Source: Rhodopila sp.
GTDB taxonomy: Bacteria > Pseudomonadota > Alphaproteobacteria > Acetobacterales > Acetobacteraceae
Direction: 5' to 3'
Assembly (NCBI GenBank): GCA_025355085.1
Contig: JANXLQ010000012.1
Span: 1 to 36,374 of the forward strand
Length of the DNA: 36,374 nt
Both the position numbers and the translations under genes were made by a program. Under the pieces are notes generated by a model. That model was not told where the DNA came from and searched no databases. It saw only the letters and a program-made list of their open reading frames with translations. Positions 1-7,559 of this stretch are shown piece after piece; position 1 is the first letter of the stretch; each line of letters begins with the position of its first letter.

Positions 1-16
1 CTGGTTGTTTCGCATT

Positions 17-40
17 CTTCGTGGCTTCGTGGCTTCGTGG
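17..40. repeat. Short tandem repeat, 3 x 8 bp
   Basis: Three perfect head-to-tail copies of cttcgtgg. The motif resembles the cttcgtgg/ctccgtgg-type low-complexity repeats scattered through many bacterial genomes, and related ctccgtgg text occurs again inside element A. No coding role is visible. Confidence 0.7.
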
Positions 41-127
41 TGAAATAGGCGCTTCCTCGTACACCCATGCCGAGCCAACCAAGGCACCAAGAAGCTATTC
101 ATCCGATTACCCTGTTGCAGGACATTA

Positions 128-365
128 AGGCGACACCCAACAAAAAACGAGGCGGCCCGTATGCCTCTCCTCGTCAAGGGTCGGTTCGTCCGCCGCCGAA
201 TTTCGAGCATCCCGAACCGGGTCGCCGGTTGAACCCGGTCGTCAGTTTGGTATGTGGTCGAAGGGCGCGGGCAACTCTCGACGATGCCGGATGGTCGCGC
301 GTTTTAAAGCAAGCGATTTTTACCACGGAGACAGAACGAGGTACACAGAGGGCCACGGAGAAGGC
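128..365 (+). repeat. Element A, left arm (large inverted repeat)
   Basis: This stretch reappears in reverse complement at about 464-700, making an imperfect palindrome with arms near 240 bp and a spacer near 100 bp. Shared blocks include ggttcgtccgc, catcccg, gtcgtcagtt, gatgccgga and a nearly identical inner block running through aagcgatttttaccacgg and gtacacagagggccac. A third, partial copy lies at 3231-3340. The overlapping short ORFs on both strands (67-429, 252-509, 304-582) are explained by the repeat and are not listed as genes. Confidence 0.75.
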
Positions 366-463
366 AAGAATGGTGCCTCGCGCGCGGCGCTGTGGCGGTT
401 ACCGGCGGGCGATCCATGCCGTAAAATAATCGTTCCGGCCCGTCCGAACGGCGGCTGCCGCTG

Positions 464-700
464 TGCTTCTCTGTGGCCCTCTGTGTACCTCGTTCTGTCT
501 CCGTGGTAAAAATCGCTTGCTTCAAACCGCGCGACAATCCGGCATCGTCGATAGTTGCCCGTACCCTCGGCCAAATACCCAACTGACGACCCGGCCCGGG
601 ATGTGTGAAATCCGGTTGCGGACGAACCGCGCCATGGCGAGGAGAGCCAATCTGGCCGACTCTCTTATTGTTGAGCGTAGCCTAACCCGCCGACAGCGTC
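464..700 (-). repeat. Element A, right arm (inverted copy)
   Basis: This is the reverse complement of the left arm. It shares the gtacacagagggccac / taccacgg block, the gatgccggat block and, at its outer end, caacaataag followed by tctcctcgccatgg and ggttcgtccgc. One internal stretch present in the left arm (about 15 bp near ggttgaacccgg) is missing here. Divergence is around 15-20% by eye, so it is not a recent duplication. Confidence 0.75.
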
Positions 701-718
701 CGGCCAGATTGGTTGAAG

Positions 719-894
719 GCAGCAGTTCTCATTTTGGTGTTGGCGGCCCCGATCATCTTCCTCGTCATGGTGCCCGAAGGCGCGCCATCCATGTCTTTTC
801 TGTTCCAGTGCGCCCAAAAACGGGGATGGGGCACCTTCGCGTACCATGACGACTGGGAACATAATCGCCGCTTTGTCGAAATGAGAACTGCTGC
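719..894. repeat. Palindromic element B, copy 1
   Basis: Bounded by gcagcagttctcattt on the left and aaatgagaactgctgc on the right, perfect 16-bp terminal inverted repeats. The interior has ctcgtcatggtgc on one side and accatgacgac on the other, so much of the element folds back on itself. On the minus strand it is open and reads HHDEEDDRGRQHQNENCC, a peptide related to those read from the copies at 7.2 kb and 25.8 kb. Confidence 0.8.
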
Positions 895-943
895 TGCGCA
901 GGTCAATCAGCCTACACCAACAGGTAATGAGATATAAGCCTAG

Positions 944-1000
944 AATTAGACCATGATCGACACGGGAGAGGGTTCAACCTCAAACAATCATGGTCTAATT
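944..1000. repeat. Perfect 14-bp inverted repeat, 29-bp spacer
   Basis: aattagaccatgat at 944-957 is the exact reverse complement of atcatggtctaatt at 987-1000. It is AT-richer than its surroundings and has no T-run after it, so it does not look like an intrinsic terminator. It could be an operator, a recombination site or the end of a lost mobile element. The overlapping ORF 953-1156 has no recognisable family features. Confidence 0.55.
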
Positions 1001-1181
1001 GTGAAGCAGATTGGGGCTAAACTGCGGGTAAAGGTTATCGGGCCTTGGATCGATATTGGGTGCCGGAACTGGTACACGACCAAGAAGCCGCTCAATCCTT
1101 CAGATAACACCAAGGGGATCAAGATTCGTAGTCCCGGCGGCGCTGGAATCAGTTAGCGCACCGGCTAAACTGGCGGCCGAA

Positions 1182-1506
1182 TGGATTCTGACGCACAATA
1201 TGCCCCATCTGGCTGTTCATGCGGCTGATTGTGCTGGGCATTATCACCGATGTGCCGTCCCTGACCCTAATGGCTGCCGAATCTGGTTTATGGCCACTGA
1301 TACCGGCCCTGCCCGGAGCACGGTCCAGGGCATGCCAAACCTGACGGCCAAATGGTAGGGACCGCGGTCGAACCCTTGGCCACGCGGCGCTGTTCGTCGT
1401 GACTTTGGTCCTTGCCGAACTGACCTATCGACTGTTGGAGCAACCGTCCCACTGGATCGGCGTCAAACTCTCCAACCTCCCCGGACCGCCGCAACGGCCG
1501 ATTTGA
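1182..1506 (+). pseudogene. Remnant of an acyltransferase-3 (OafA/YrhL-type) gene
   Basis: The frame ending at the TGA at 1504-1506 reads LFVVTLVLAELTYRLLEQPS followed by HWIGVKLS. A hydrophobic helix running into Y-R-x-x-E-x-P is typical of the C-terminus of acyltransferase-3 membrane proteins, which O-acylate surface sugars. Upstream, in another frame, a second hydrophobic stretch (WLFMRLIVLGIITDVPSLTL) looks like a preceding membrane helix. The two pieces are not joined in one frame and no start or acyltransferase core remains, so this is a frameshifted 3' remnant. The helix-plus-motif call is good; the exact left edge is a guess. Confidence 0.5.
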
Positions 1507-1821
1507 TCGGACAGGACCGGGCACGGGTATAAGCGTGCAAATCGATCAATTGCCGATTGCGCAGCCGGATGATAAAAAGATAGCCTTGATTCAAGAAGCG
1601 GACACCTTCCGAACCAGGAAGTTGCCGTTGCGAACAGTCACGGTGGGGAATTGCAGAAAATCCAGGTGAATGATCCGCCCCCGGCCCGTCCGATCTCTAT
1701 CGAGCATGCGCTCGGCGATCCCGCCGGAGATACATACTGTATAAAAATTGGCCTTGTATCTGCATGCGGCTAATGAACATTTTGCCGGTCCCCGCCGGGG
1801 ATCCGGTGGAGAACCTGCTTT
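1507..1821. other. Intergenic region, no gene seen
   Basis: The stretch between the acyltransferase remnant and the nucleoside phosphorylase holds no convincing ORF. It contains a relatively AT-rich patch (tactgtataaaaattgg, about 1736-1752) that could contribute to a promoter for the downstream gene pair, but no well-spaced -35/-10 pair stands out. Confidence 0.4.
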
Positions 1822-2622
1822 ATGACGGCTGAAAAACGCGGCGCCGCGGTGCCGCTGCTACAAGCAAAAAATCACGCCGAACCGTCAGTATTTCAGCCGG
1901 AAAACATGCTGCGGGAGGCGCGCCGGCAAAAGAACGTTCCGTTTGGGACGGTTCCGCCGGTCTGTGTTCTTGATCCCGATGGCGACATCGTGCGCGCCAT
2001 CGGTCCCGGACATCGCAACCCATTCTGGGCCTGCTATCACACCGACATGCAGAACGTGGAGTTCGCCGGCGAAACCTTCGGCATTGTTGGATGCGCGGTG
2101 GGCGCCCCGTTCGCCGTGCTGGTGGCCGAACAGATGTTTGCGTCCGGTTGCCGGTTTCTGATCAGCCTGACCTCCTCCGGTCAGATCGCCCCGGCTGGGC
2201 CACCGCCGTATTTTATCCTGATCGACCGGGCGTTGCGCGATGAAGGCACCAGTTTGCATTATCTGCCGCCCGACGCCTTCGCCGACGCCGATCCGCTGCT
2301 GGTCGGGCGGATCGCCGCCGGTCTCGCCGCCCACCAACCGCCGGTCCGCCAGGGTGCCACCTGGACGACCGACGCCCCATTTCGCGAAACCGAGGCCGCG
2401 ATCGAGGCCGCCCGTCAACACGGCGTGCTGGCGGTAGAAATGGAGGCCGCCGCGCTGTATGCCTTTGCGAAGGCGCGCGACAAGCCGGTTATCTGTTTTG
2501 CCCATGTTACCAACCAAATGGCCCGAATCGATGGCGACTTTGAAAAAGGCGAGGCCAACGGCGCCCGCGACGGGCTGGACCTGATCGCCGCCGCGGCCCG
2601 TGCATGGAGAATGGTCCCTTGA
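1822..2622 (+). CDS. Nucleoside phosphorylase family protein (PNP/UDP type)
   Basis: A 266-residue protein of the phosphorylase-I superfamily, which cleaves the N-glycosidic bond of nucleosides with phosphate in salvage. Visible features are the GETFGIVGCAVGAPFAVLVAEQM block, LISLTSSGQIAP in the base/phosphate region, RDEGTSLHYLPP, TTDAPFRET and the sugar-contacting EMEAAALYAFA near the C-terminus. Substrate (uridine, purine or methylthioadenosine) cannot be set from sequence; the layout is closest to uridine/purine phosphorylase-like members. The ATG follows a purine-rich ggtggag at 10 nt. The stop overlaps the next gene's start, so the two are probably co-transcribed. Confidence 0.85.
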   Translation: MTAEKRGAAVPLLQAKNHAEPSVFQPENMLREARRQKNVPFGTVPPVCVLDPDGDIVRAIGPGHRNPFWACYHTDMQNVEFAGETFGIVGCAVGAPFAVLVAEQMFASGCRFLISLTSSGQIAPAGPPPYFILIDRALRDEGTSLHYLPPDAFADADPLLVGRIAAGLAAHQPPVRQGATWTTDAPFRETEAAIEAARQHGVLAVEMEAAALYAFAKARDKPVICFAHVTNQMARIDGDFEKGEANGARDGLDLIAAAARAWRMVP

Positions 2623-3230
2623 AAGCAGAACCCAACCCGATCGGCGGCCTGCTGGCGTTCCTCACCGACCCGGCCTGGCCTACGGCGGTGTTTTGGCTGC
2701 TGTTGCTCGCCAGTGTTGGAATAGCGTTCTCCGCCTGGCAGCGGGACCCCACCCAGCGCACGACCCGAACCGTGGGTATCTGGTTGTTGCGCCTGATTAT
2801 GGGAACGATGTGGTGGCAGCAATCGCTGTGGAAAATCCCGCCGAACTACGACGGTCTGGTGTTTTGGATGAAGCAGATGGTGGCGCATTCCTCCATCCCG
2901 CTACAGGCGTCGCTGGTCGATAGTTTCGTGGTGCCGCATATCGCTGTGTTCGGCCCGCTGGTCTATCTGCTGGAAGTGCTGATCGGCGTGTCGCTTATGG
3001 CCGGCGCGTTCACCAGGGTGTTCTCCTTATTGGGACTGTTGATGGCGCTCAATCTCTGGGTGGGGCTGTACTCGGCACCAAACGAGTGGCCCTGGACCTA
3101 TGGGTACCTGATTGTCATTCAGACTTTGTTTGCGATCGACCCGCCGGGTCGTCGCCTGGGGCTGGAAAAGCCGGTTGCTCAACTGGGCGAGGCAACCCGG
3201 CGGATCGATTTGATCCGCAAGCGGCTTTAG
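2604..3230 (+). CDS. DoxX-like integral membrane protein
   Basis: A 208-residue protein with about four to five hydrophobic helices: TAVFWLLLLASVGIAFSAW, the region with WLLRLIMGTMWWQQSLWKIP, VFGPLVYLLEVLIGVSLMAG, FSLLGLLMALNLWVGLY and GYLIVIQTLFAID. The order and the W-x-x-x-L-W-K-I-P motif after the first core helix fit the DoxX/DoxD (small TQO subunit-like) family, small membrane proteins linked to redox chemistry; the role here is unknown. The tracked ATG lies 19 nt inside the upstream gene and lacks a ribosome site. A TTG at 2619, with GGAG 9 nt before it and overlapping the upstream stop as TTGA, is a better candidate start by coupling. Confidence 0.75.
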   Translation: MENGPLKAEPNPIGGLLAFLTDPAWPTAVFWLLLLASVGIAFSAWQRDPTQRTTRTVGIWLLRLIMGTMWWQQSLWKIPPNYDGLVFWMKQMVAHSSIPLQASLVDSFVVPHIAVFGPLVYLLEVLIGVSLMAGAFTRVFSLLGLLMALNLWVGLYSAPNEWPWTYGYLIVIQTLFAIDPPGRRLGLEKPVAQLGEATRRIDLIRKRL

Positions 3231-3340
3231 GCCACGCCCAACAATAAGCGAACCGTCCAGTATGCCCCTCTTCGCCATGGTTCGGCTCGTCCGCTACCGG
3301 ATTTCGCACATCCCGGGCCGCGGTCGCCGAGGTATTGGCA
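3231..3340 (+). repeat. Element A, partial third copy
   Basis: Reads cgcccaacaataagcga, then atgcccctcttcgccatgg, ggctcgtccgc and gatttcgcacatcccggg, matching the outer about 100 bp of element A at 128-235 and its inverted copy at 590-700. After about 3340 the similarity ends, so only the outer half is present. It starts right after the stop of the DoxX-like gene. Confidence 0.7.
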
Positions 3341-3656
3341 ACCTGTTGTCCGCCGCCGCCCGCCCCAACCGAGGAAACGCGGAAACCCGTCGTGTCCAAG
3401 GCGCATACCCCGCTGCCGATGGTCAGCCCGGCATTCATGCTGTCGCCTCTTGCGGTGACGGCGATCCTCGCAAGCGCAAAAGCCGATAGCGGTCAGGTTG
3501 GGTTGAAGGAGCGGCTGATGCACCAAACCGCAATGCCCCATGCGGCCACCCAAACCGCAATGCAGCGCCCCAAGGATCAAAACCCAGCGATCATAAGCCA
3601 AAGCCCGGAGTTTCGCGCGCCCAGCAGTTAAATCACATGGAGTGAAGCGCCGCCGG
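3341..3656. other. Intergenic region, no supported gene
   Basis: ORFs overlap here on both strands (3335-3631 plus, 3227-3670 minus, 3115-3438 minus), but none shows a recognisable motif, signal peptide or ribosome site. On the minus strand there are hydrophobic runs such as GLWLMIAGF interrupted by stops, so a dead membrane protein is possible but not supported. Confidence 0.4.
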
Positions 3657-4000
3657 TCAGGCCGCGCCAAGCCCCGTCAAAGCCTTTCGCCATGCCGCCG
3701 CATCCGGAAACCGCACCCCATCCAAATAATACAGTTCACGACCGTTGAAAATGACGGCTGGACCCATTGGGTTGTCGAGCACCCCGGCGCCTGGCCGATC
3801 GGCGGTCGCTGACGGATCGCCACGCGTCGCCCGTCCAGCAACGCAAAGTCGATGTCCTTGCTGAGACGGTATTCGCCAAGATCCAGCACGATTTCGGTGC
3901 CACCCCCGAACCAGCAGGCACAGCGCGTCAGAAGGTCATGGTCCATAGCCCGCAATGCCGTCGCTACCGCCCGATGTTCCGGCCGTTCGAAGGGTACCAT
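3657..4000 (-). pseudogene. Broken nucleotidyltransferase, AbiEii/AbiGii toxin-like
   Basis: From the ATG at 4000 the frame reads CWFGGGTEIVLDLGEYRLSK then DIDF. This is the GG-[T/S] plus D-x-D-[F/L] nucleotidyltransferase signature seen in AbiEii/AbiGii-type toxin-fold proteins. The frame then loses family character and ends at 3677. A second frame (stop TGA at 3657-3659) continues with FNGRELYYLDGVRFPDAAAW and RKALTGLGAA, which looks like a genuine protein end. At about 107 residues it is far shorter than family members (usually over 200). The simplest reading is an internal deletion plus frameshift. No partner antitoxin is visible upstream (4001-4163). Confidence 0.55.
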
Positions 4001-4163
4001 GGTGCCAATCTTCAGGAACGGGATGCGACGGTGCGTGTGCTATTTCGTTGTAAGAAGATGTCCGCCGCCGAAACGGGCAGCCCAAGATGCGATCAATACA
4101 ACAGGCCGGGACATGACGAAATGAGCGGGCTGGCATCCAGTTCGTTTGTTGTTGCGCGTCGCC

Positions 4164-4640
4164 TCAATCCTGCGCGAACTCGCCCGATTTGCCGCCGGCC
4201 TTGTGCGTCACGCGCAGCCCCTCGATCCGCATGGACCGGTCAACCGCCTTGCACATATCGTACACCGTCAATGCCGCCACACTGGCCGCCGTCAAGGCTT
4301 CCATCTCCACCCCGGTCTGTCCGGTCGTCCGGACGGTCGCCGTGATCTCCACCGCGTTCGCCCCCGGATCGGCCTCCAGATCGACTTTCACGGAGGCGAT
4401 CGGCAGCGGGTGGCACAGCGGGATCAGGTCGGAGGTCCGCTTCGCCCCCATGATCCCGGCCAATCGCGCCACACCCAGAACATCGCCCTTCTTCGCAGCG
4501 CCTTGCTGGATCATCGCCAGCGTCGCCGGCTCCATCACCACCCGGGCGCGGGCAGTCGCTGTGCGTGATGTCACCGGCTTATCGGAAACATCCACCATCG
4601 CCGCGTTCCCGGCTGCGTCGAAATGGGTGAACCCGCTCAT
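4164..4640 (-). CDS. moaC: Cyclic pyranopterin monophosphate synthase MoaC
   Basis: Converts the MoaA product 3',8-cyclo-GTP to cyclic pyranopterin monophosphate in molybdenum cofactor synthesis. The 158-residue length is normal. Family blocks are [17 protein letters not shown] near the start, [18 protein letters not shown], the [11 protein letters not shown] active-site motif, the [28 protein letters not shown] block and the C-terminal KAGGKSGEF. Its ATG overlaps the trpC stop as ATGA, so it is translated from the trp transcript. moeA, which often follows in Rhodospirillales, is absent; the next locus is a pseudogene. Confidence 0.97.
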   Translation of the reverse strand: MSGFTHFDAAGNAAMVDVSDKPVTSRTATARARVVMEPATLAMIQQGAAKKGDVLGVARLAGIMGAKRTSDLIPLCHPLPIASVKVDLEADPGANAVEITATVRTTGQTGVEMEALTAASVAALTVYDMCKAVDRSMRIEGLRVTHKAGGKSGEFAQD

Positions 4641-5464
4641 CCGGGCGCACCGTCGCCGAGCAGTTCCCGAACGGCGGCTTCCACGTCGTCCTGGCGCATC
4701 AGGCTTTCACCCACGAGGTAGCAATTGGGGCCTACCGCCGCCAACCGCCGCAGATCGGCAGTGTTTCGAATGCCGCTCTCGGCAATCAGGAACCGATCCG
4801 GCGGCACCAGCGGCGCAAGTTCTTCCGTGACCGCAAGATCGGTCTTTAACGTCTTCAAATTGCGATTGTTTATTCCAATGAGAGAGGTCTCCAGAAGCAG
4901 CGCCCGGTCCAGTTCCTCATGGTTATGCACTTCGACCAATACATCGAGATCGAGGCTTATGGCGACCTGCTCCATCTCCCGCGCCTGCGCATCCGTCAGC
5001 GCCGCCATGATCAGCAGAATGCAATCCGCCCCCATCGCCCGGCTTTCGTACACCTGCCACGGATCGAGCATGAAATCCTTCCGCAACACCGGAAGTGTGA
5101 CTGCCGCCCGCGCCGCCTTCAGATGGTCGGGGTCACCCTGAAAATGTGTGCGTTCGGTCAGCACCGACAGGCAGGTCGCACCACCTGCCGCATATGCTCT
5201 TGCCAGTGCCGGAGGGTCGAAATCCGCCCGGATAAGGCCGCCGGAGGGCGATGCCTTTTTGATTTCGGCAATCAGCCCGTAATGCCCGGCGATCGCCGCC
5301 TGCTTCAGCGCATAACCAAATCCGCGCGTAGCCTCGTGACGCGCCGAGATCTCCGACCGCAGGGCGTCTATGCCGCGTGTGGCTTTGCGTGCCGCCACGT
5401 CAGCCCGGACCTCGGCACTGATCTTCGCGAGCACATCCGGCATCGCATCGTCTTGGTCGGCCAT
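4637..5464 (-). CDS. trpC: Indole-3-glycerol phosphate synthase TrpC
   Basis: Closes the indole ring from carboxyphenylamino-deoxyribulose phosphate in tryptophan synthesis. The 275-residue TIM barrel shows all family motifs: [12 protein letters not shown] with the substrate-binding lysine, [64 protein letters not shown] and FLIAESGI. Monofunctional, with no fused TrpF domain. The start lies 15 nt after the trpD stop, with an AGGAA-type ribosome site, and the stop overlaps moaC by 4 nt. Confidence 0.97.
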   Translation of the reverse strand: MADQDDAMPDVLAKISAEVRADVAARKATRGIDALRSEISARHEATRGFGYALKQAAIAGHYGLIAEIKKASPSGGLIRADFDPPALARAYAAGGATCLSVLTERTHFQGDPDHLKAARAAVTLPVLRKDFMLDPWQVYESRAMGADCILLIMAALTDAQAREMEQVAISLDLDVLVEVHNHEELDRALLLETSLIGINNRNLKTLKTDLAVTEELAPLVPPDRFLIAESGIRNTADLRRLAAVGPNCYLVGESLMRQDDVEAAVRELLGDGAPG

Positions 5465-5479
5465 CTGATATTCCTGGCT

Positions 5480-6502
5480 TTAAGCTACGGTTACAGCGCT
5501 GACTCGGCGCAGAGTCTCCAACGCAGCGAAAGCGGCTCCGGATGCAATGGAATTCCGAGCGAGGGACACACCTTCGCGCAGGTCTCCGGCTTGTCCGGCC
5601 ACGATCGACGCGGCAGCGGCATTCAGCAGAACGGTGTCGCGGTAGGCGCCCGGAGCGCCCTTAAGCACACCCTCCAGCGCCAAGGCGTTAAACCCGGCGT
5701 CACCGCCCTGGATCGCCGCGATCGGCGACCGGGACAGTCCTGCGTCTTCGGGTTCGACGATGAAACTGACGATCGAGCCATCGCGCAAAGACGTCACCTG
5801 ATTCGCCCCGGCGACGGTCAGTTCATCGAGCCCCATCCCATGCACGATCCACGCCCTCTCATGTCCCAACGCCGCCAGCGTTTCCGCCATCGGCCGCGTC
5901 CAGTCGGGGGAGAACACGCCAGTCAACTGCCGCCGCACCCGCGCCGGATTGGCCAGGGGACCGAGCAGATTGAAGATGGTGCGGGTGCCAAGCTCGACCC
6001 GGGGGCCGGCGGCGTGCCGCATGGAGGGGTGGTGGCGTGGCGCGAACAGGAAGACGCAACCGGCCTCTTTCAGGATCGAGGACAGGCGGTCCATCGGCGC
6101 ATCGACGTTGACCCCAAGCGCGGTCAACACGTCGGCGCCGCCGGTGCGGGACGACAAGGCGCGGTTGCCGTGCTTCGCCACCGGAATGCCGCATCCGGCA
6201 ATTACGAAGGTCACGGCGGAGGACACGTTCAGCGTGCCGGCACCGTCCCCCCCGGTGCCGCAGACGTCGATCGCGTCCCCCGGTGCCTCAATCGCCGTCA
6301 TCCGCGCCCGCATCGCTCGGACTGCGCCGGTAATCTCGGAAACGGTCTCGCCGCGAAGCCGCATGGCCATCAGCAGGGCGCCGATTTGGGCGGGGGTGGC
6401 CTCACCGGACATGATGACGTCGAACGCGGTTTCGGCCTGGTCGTCGGTCAGGGTCTCGCCGGCGGCCAGTCGGGCGATAGTCGGTTTCAGATTGGCGGAC
6501 AT
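5480..6502 (-). CDS. trpD: Anthranilate phosphoribosyltransferase TrpD
   Basis: Transfers phosphoribosyl from PRPP to anthranilate, the second committed step of tryptophan synthesis. The 340-residue protein carries the PRPP-binding [17 protein letters not shown] loop, the KHGNRA motif, [29 protein letters not shown] and the [10 protein letters not shown] end block. The start sits 3 nt after the trpG stop, implying translational coupling. Family length and motif order are normal, with no lesion. Confidence 0.97.
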   Translation of the reverse strand: MSANLKPTIARLAAGETLTDDQAETAFDVIMSGEATPAQIGALLMAMRLRGETVSEITGAVRAMRARMTAIEAPGDAIDVCGTGGDGAGTLNVSSAVTFVIAGCGIPVAKHGNRALSSRTGGADVLTALGVNVDAPMDRLSSILKEAGCVFLFAPRHHPSMRHAAGPRVELGTRTIFNLLGPLANPARVRRQLTGVFSPDWTRPMAETLAALGHERAWIVHGMGLDELTVAGANQVTSLRDGSIVSFIVEPEDAGLSRSPIAAIQGGDAGFNALALEGVLKGAPGAYRDTVLLNAAAASIVAGQAGDLREGVSLARNSIASGAAFAALETLRRVSAVTVA

Positions 6503-6505
6503 GGA

Positions 6506-7114
6506 TCAGGCCGCTTTGCCAGAGGCGGAAGCTGGGGAGTTGGTGCCGCGGACCAGGGCCAGGAAGTTCGACAGAATGGTGTGGCCATGCTCGCTGGCGA
6601 TGCTCTCCGGGTGGAACTGCACACCGTAGATCGGCAGGGTGCGGTGGTGCATCGCCATGATCAGGCCGTCGCCGGTCCAGGCGGTTGGGACAAGGGTTTC
6701 GGGAAGCGAGTCTCTTTCAACGATCAGGCTGTGATAGCGGGTGGCGCGAAACGGGGAGGGTATGCCGGCCAGAATGTCGCTGCCGGTATGGGTGATCGGA
6801 CTAACCTTGCCGTGCATGGGTTCGGGCGCGCGGATGACGTTGCCGCCGAACGCCTGACCGATCGCCTGGTGCCCGAGGCAGACGCCGAACAAGGGGATTT
6901 TACCGGCCGCGGCGGCGATCAGGTCGAGGCAGATGCCGGCCTCGGTCGGGGTGCAGGGGCCGGGCGAGAGCACAATCGCCTCCGGCTGCATCGCCATCGC
7001 GTCCGCGACCGACAGCTTGTCGTTGCGCCACACCTCGCACTGGGCGCCCACGTCGCCCAGGAAGTGGTACAGGTTGAAGGTGAAGCTATCGTAGTTGTCG
7101 ATGAGAAGGATCAT
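6506..7114 (-). CDS. trpG: Anthranilate synthase glutamine amidotransferase subunit TrpG
   Basis: Supplies ammonia from glutamine to anthranilate synthase component I. It is a class I amidotransferase of 202 residues from the ATG at 7114 (MILLIDNYDSFTFNLYHFLG), with LSPGPCTPTEAG, the nucleophile motif GVCLGHQAIG and the catalytic HPESI. The same subunit can serve PabB in folate synthesis. The ORF track extends 48 codons upstream to 7258 without a stop. That extension is palindromic element B plus spacer, so I start at the conserved MILLIDNYDS. No trpE lies upstream, so component I must be encoded elsewhere. Confidence 0.95.
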   Translation of the reverse strand: MILLIDNYDSFTFNLYHFLGDVGAQCEVWRNDKLSVADAMAMQPEAIVLSPGPCTPTEAGICLDLIAAAAGKIPLFGVCLGHQAIGQAFGGNVIRAPEPMHGKVSPITHTGSDILAGIPSPFRATRYHSLIVERDSLPETLVPTAWTGDGLIMAMHHRTLPIYGVQFHPESIASEHGHTILSNFLALVRGTNSPASASGKAA

Positions 7115-7170
7115 GGTGGCGCATCTTTGGTCCGGCGCCGCGCGGCGGTCAATCGGGGAACGTCGCGGAC

Positions 7171-7418
7171 AGCAGTTCTCATTTTGGTATTCGCTGTCGC
7201 AATTATGGCCTTCGTCATGGTGCGCGCAGGCCCGCCATCCACGTCGTGTGCCAGGCATGGCATTGATCTTGGGGGTGCCAGTCCCCTACGGGCCGATTGG
7301 CCGGAACCGTTAGCCAAAGGCAACTGCGCCTTCGCGCACCATGATAACCGGGGCGCGCGCCTTCGCGCACCGTGACGACGTGGGACGCAATCGCCGCTTT
7401 GCCAAAATGAGAACTGCT
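7171..7418. repeat. Palindromic element B, copy 2 (upstream of trpG)
   Basis: Ends are agcagttctcatttt (7171-7185) and its perfect reverse complement aaaatgagaactgct (7404-7418). The interior shares cttcgtcatggtgcgcg and a gcgcaccatgat counterpart with copy 1, plus an extra central segment that makes this the longest copy (248 bp). Read toward trpG on the minus strand it gives HHDEGHNCDSEYQNENCC with no stop before the trpG start. It sits where a trpG promoter or leader would be expected. Confidence 0.85.
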
Positions 7419-7437
7419 GGTGAAGACACCGGCAGAA

Positions 7438-7466
7438 TTGACATCTCGATACGATATCTTCACTGT
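7438..7466 (+). promoter_or_regulatory. Possible sigma70-type promoter for the cupin gene
   Basis: A perfect TTGACA hexamer lies at 7438-7443, in the 141-bp space between element B and the cupin start. With 17-bp spacing the -10 would be cactgt, which is poor. Only the -35 match is strong, so this is tentative. Confidence 0.25.
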
Positions 7467-7559
7467 CCAGGATAAGATTTCGCCGCAGGACTTCCTGGAA
7501 GCCTCTCAGCCAGAGTGCCTGTCCGTTTATCGTAAATAAATAGCCGGTCGGGAGCCGCA

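Noticed and set aside
953-1156. 67-residue ORF MIDTGEGSTSNNHG...
   Set aside because: It has no ribosome site and overlaps a perfect inverted repeat; no family resemblance.
4919-7375. 818-residue plus-strand ORF
   Set aside because: It runs antisense through trpC, trpD and trpG and across element B, with low-complexity Arg/Gly/Gln-rich composition. Antisense frames are often open in GC-rich DNA, and no domain is visible.
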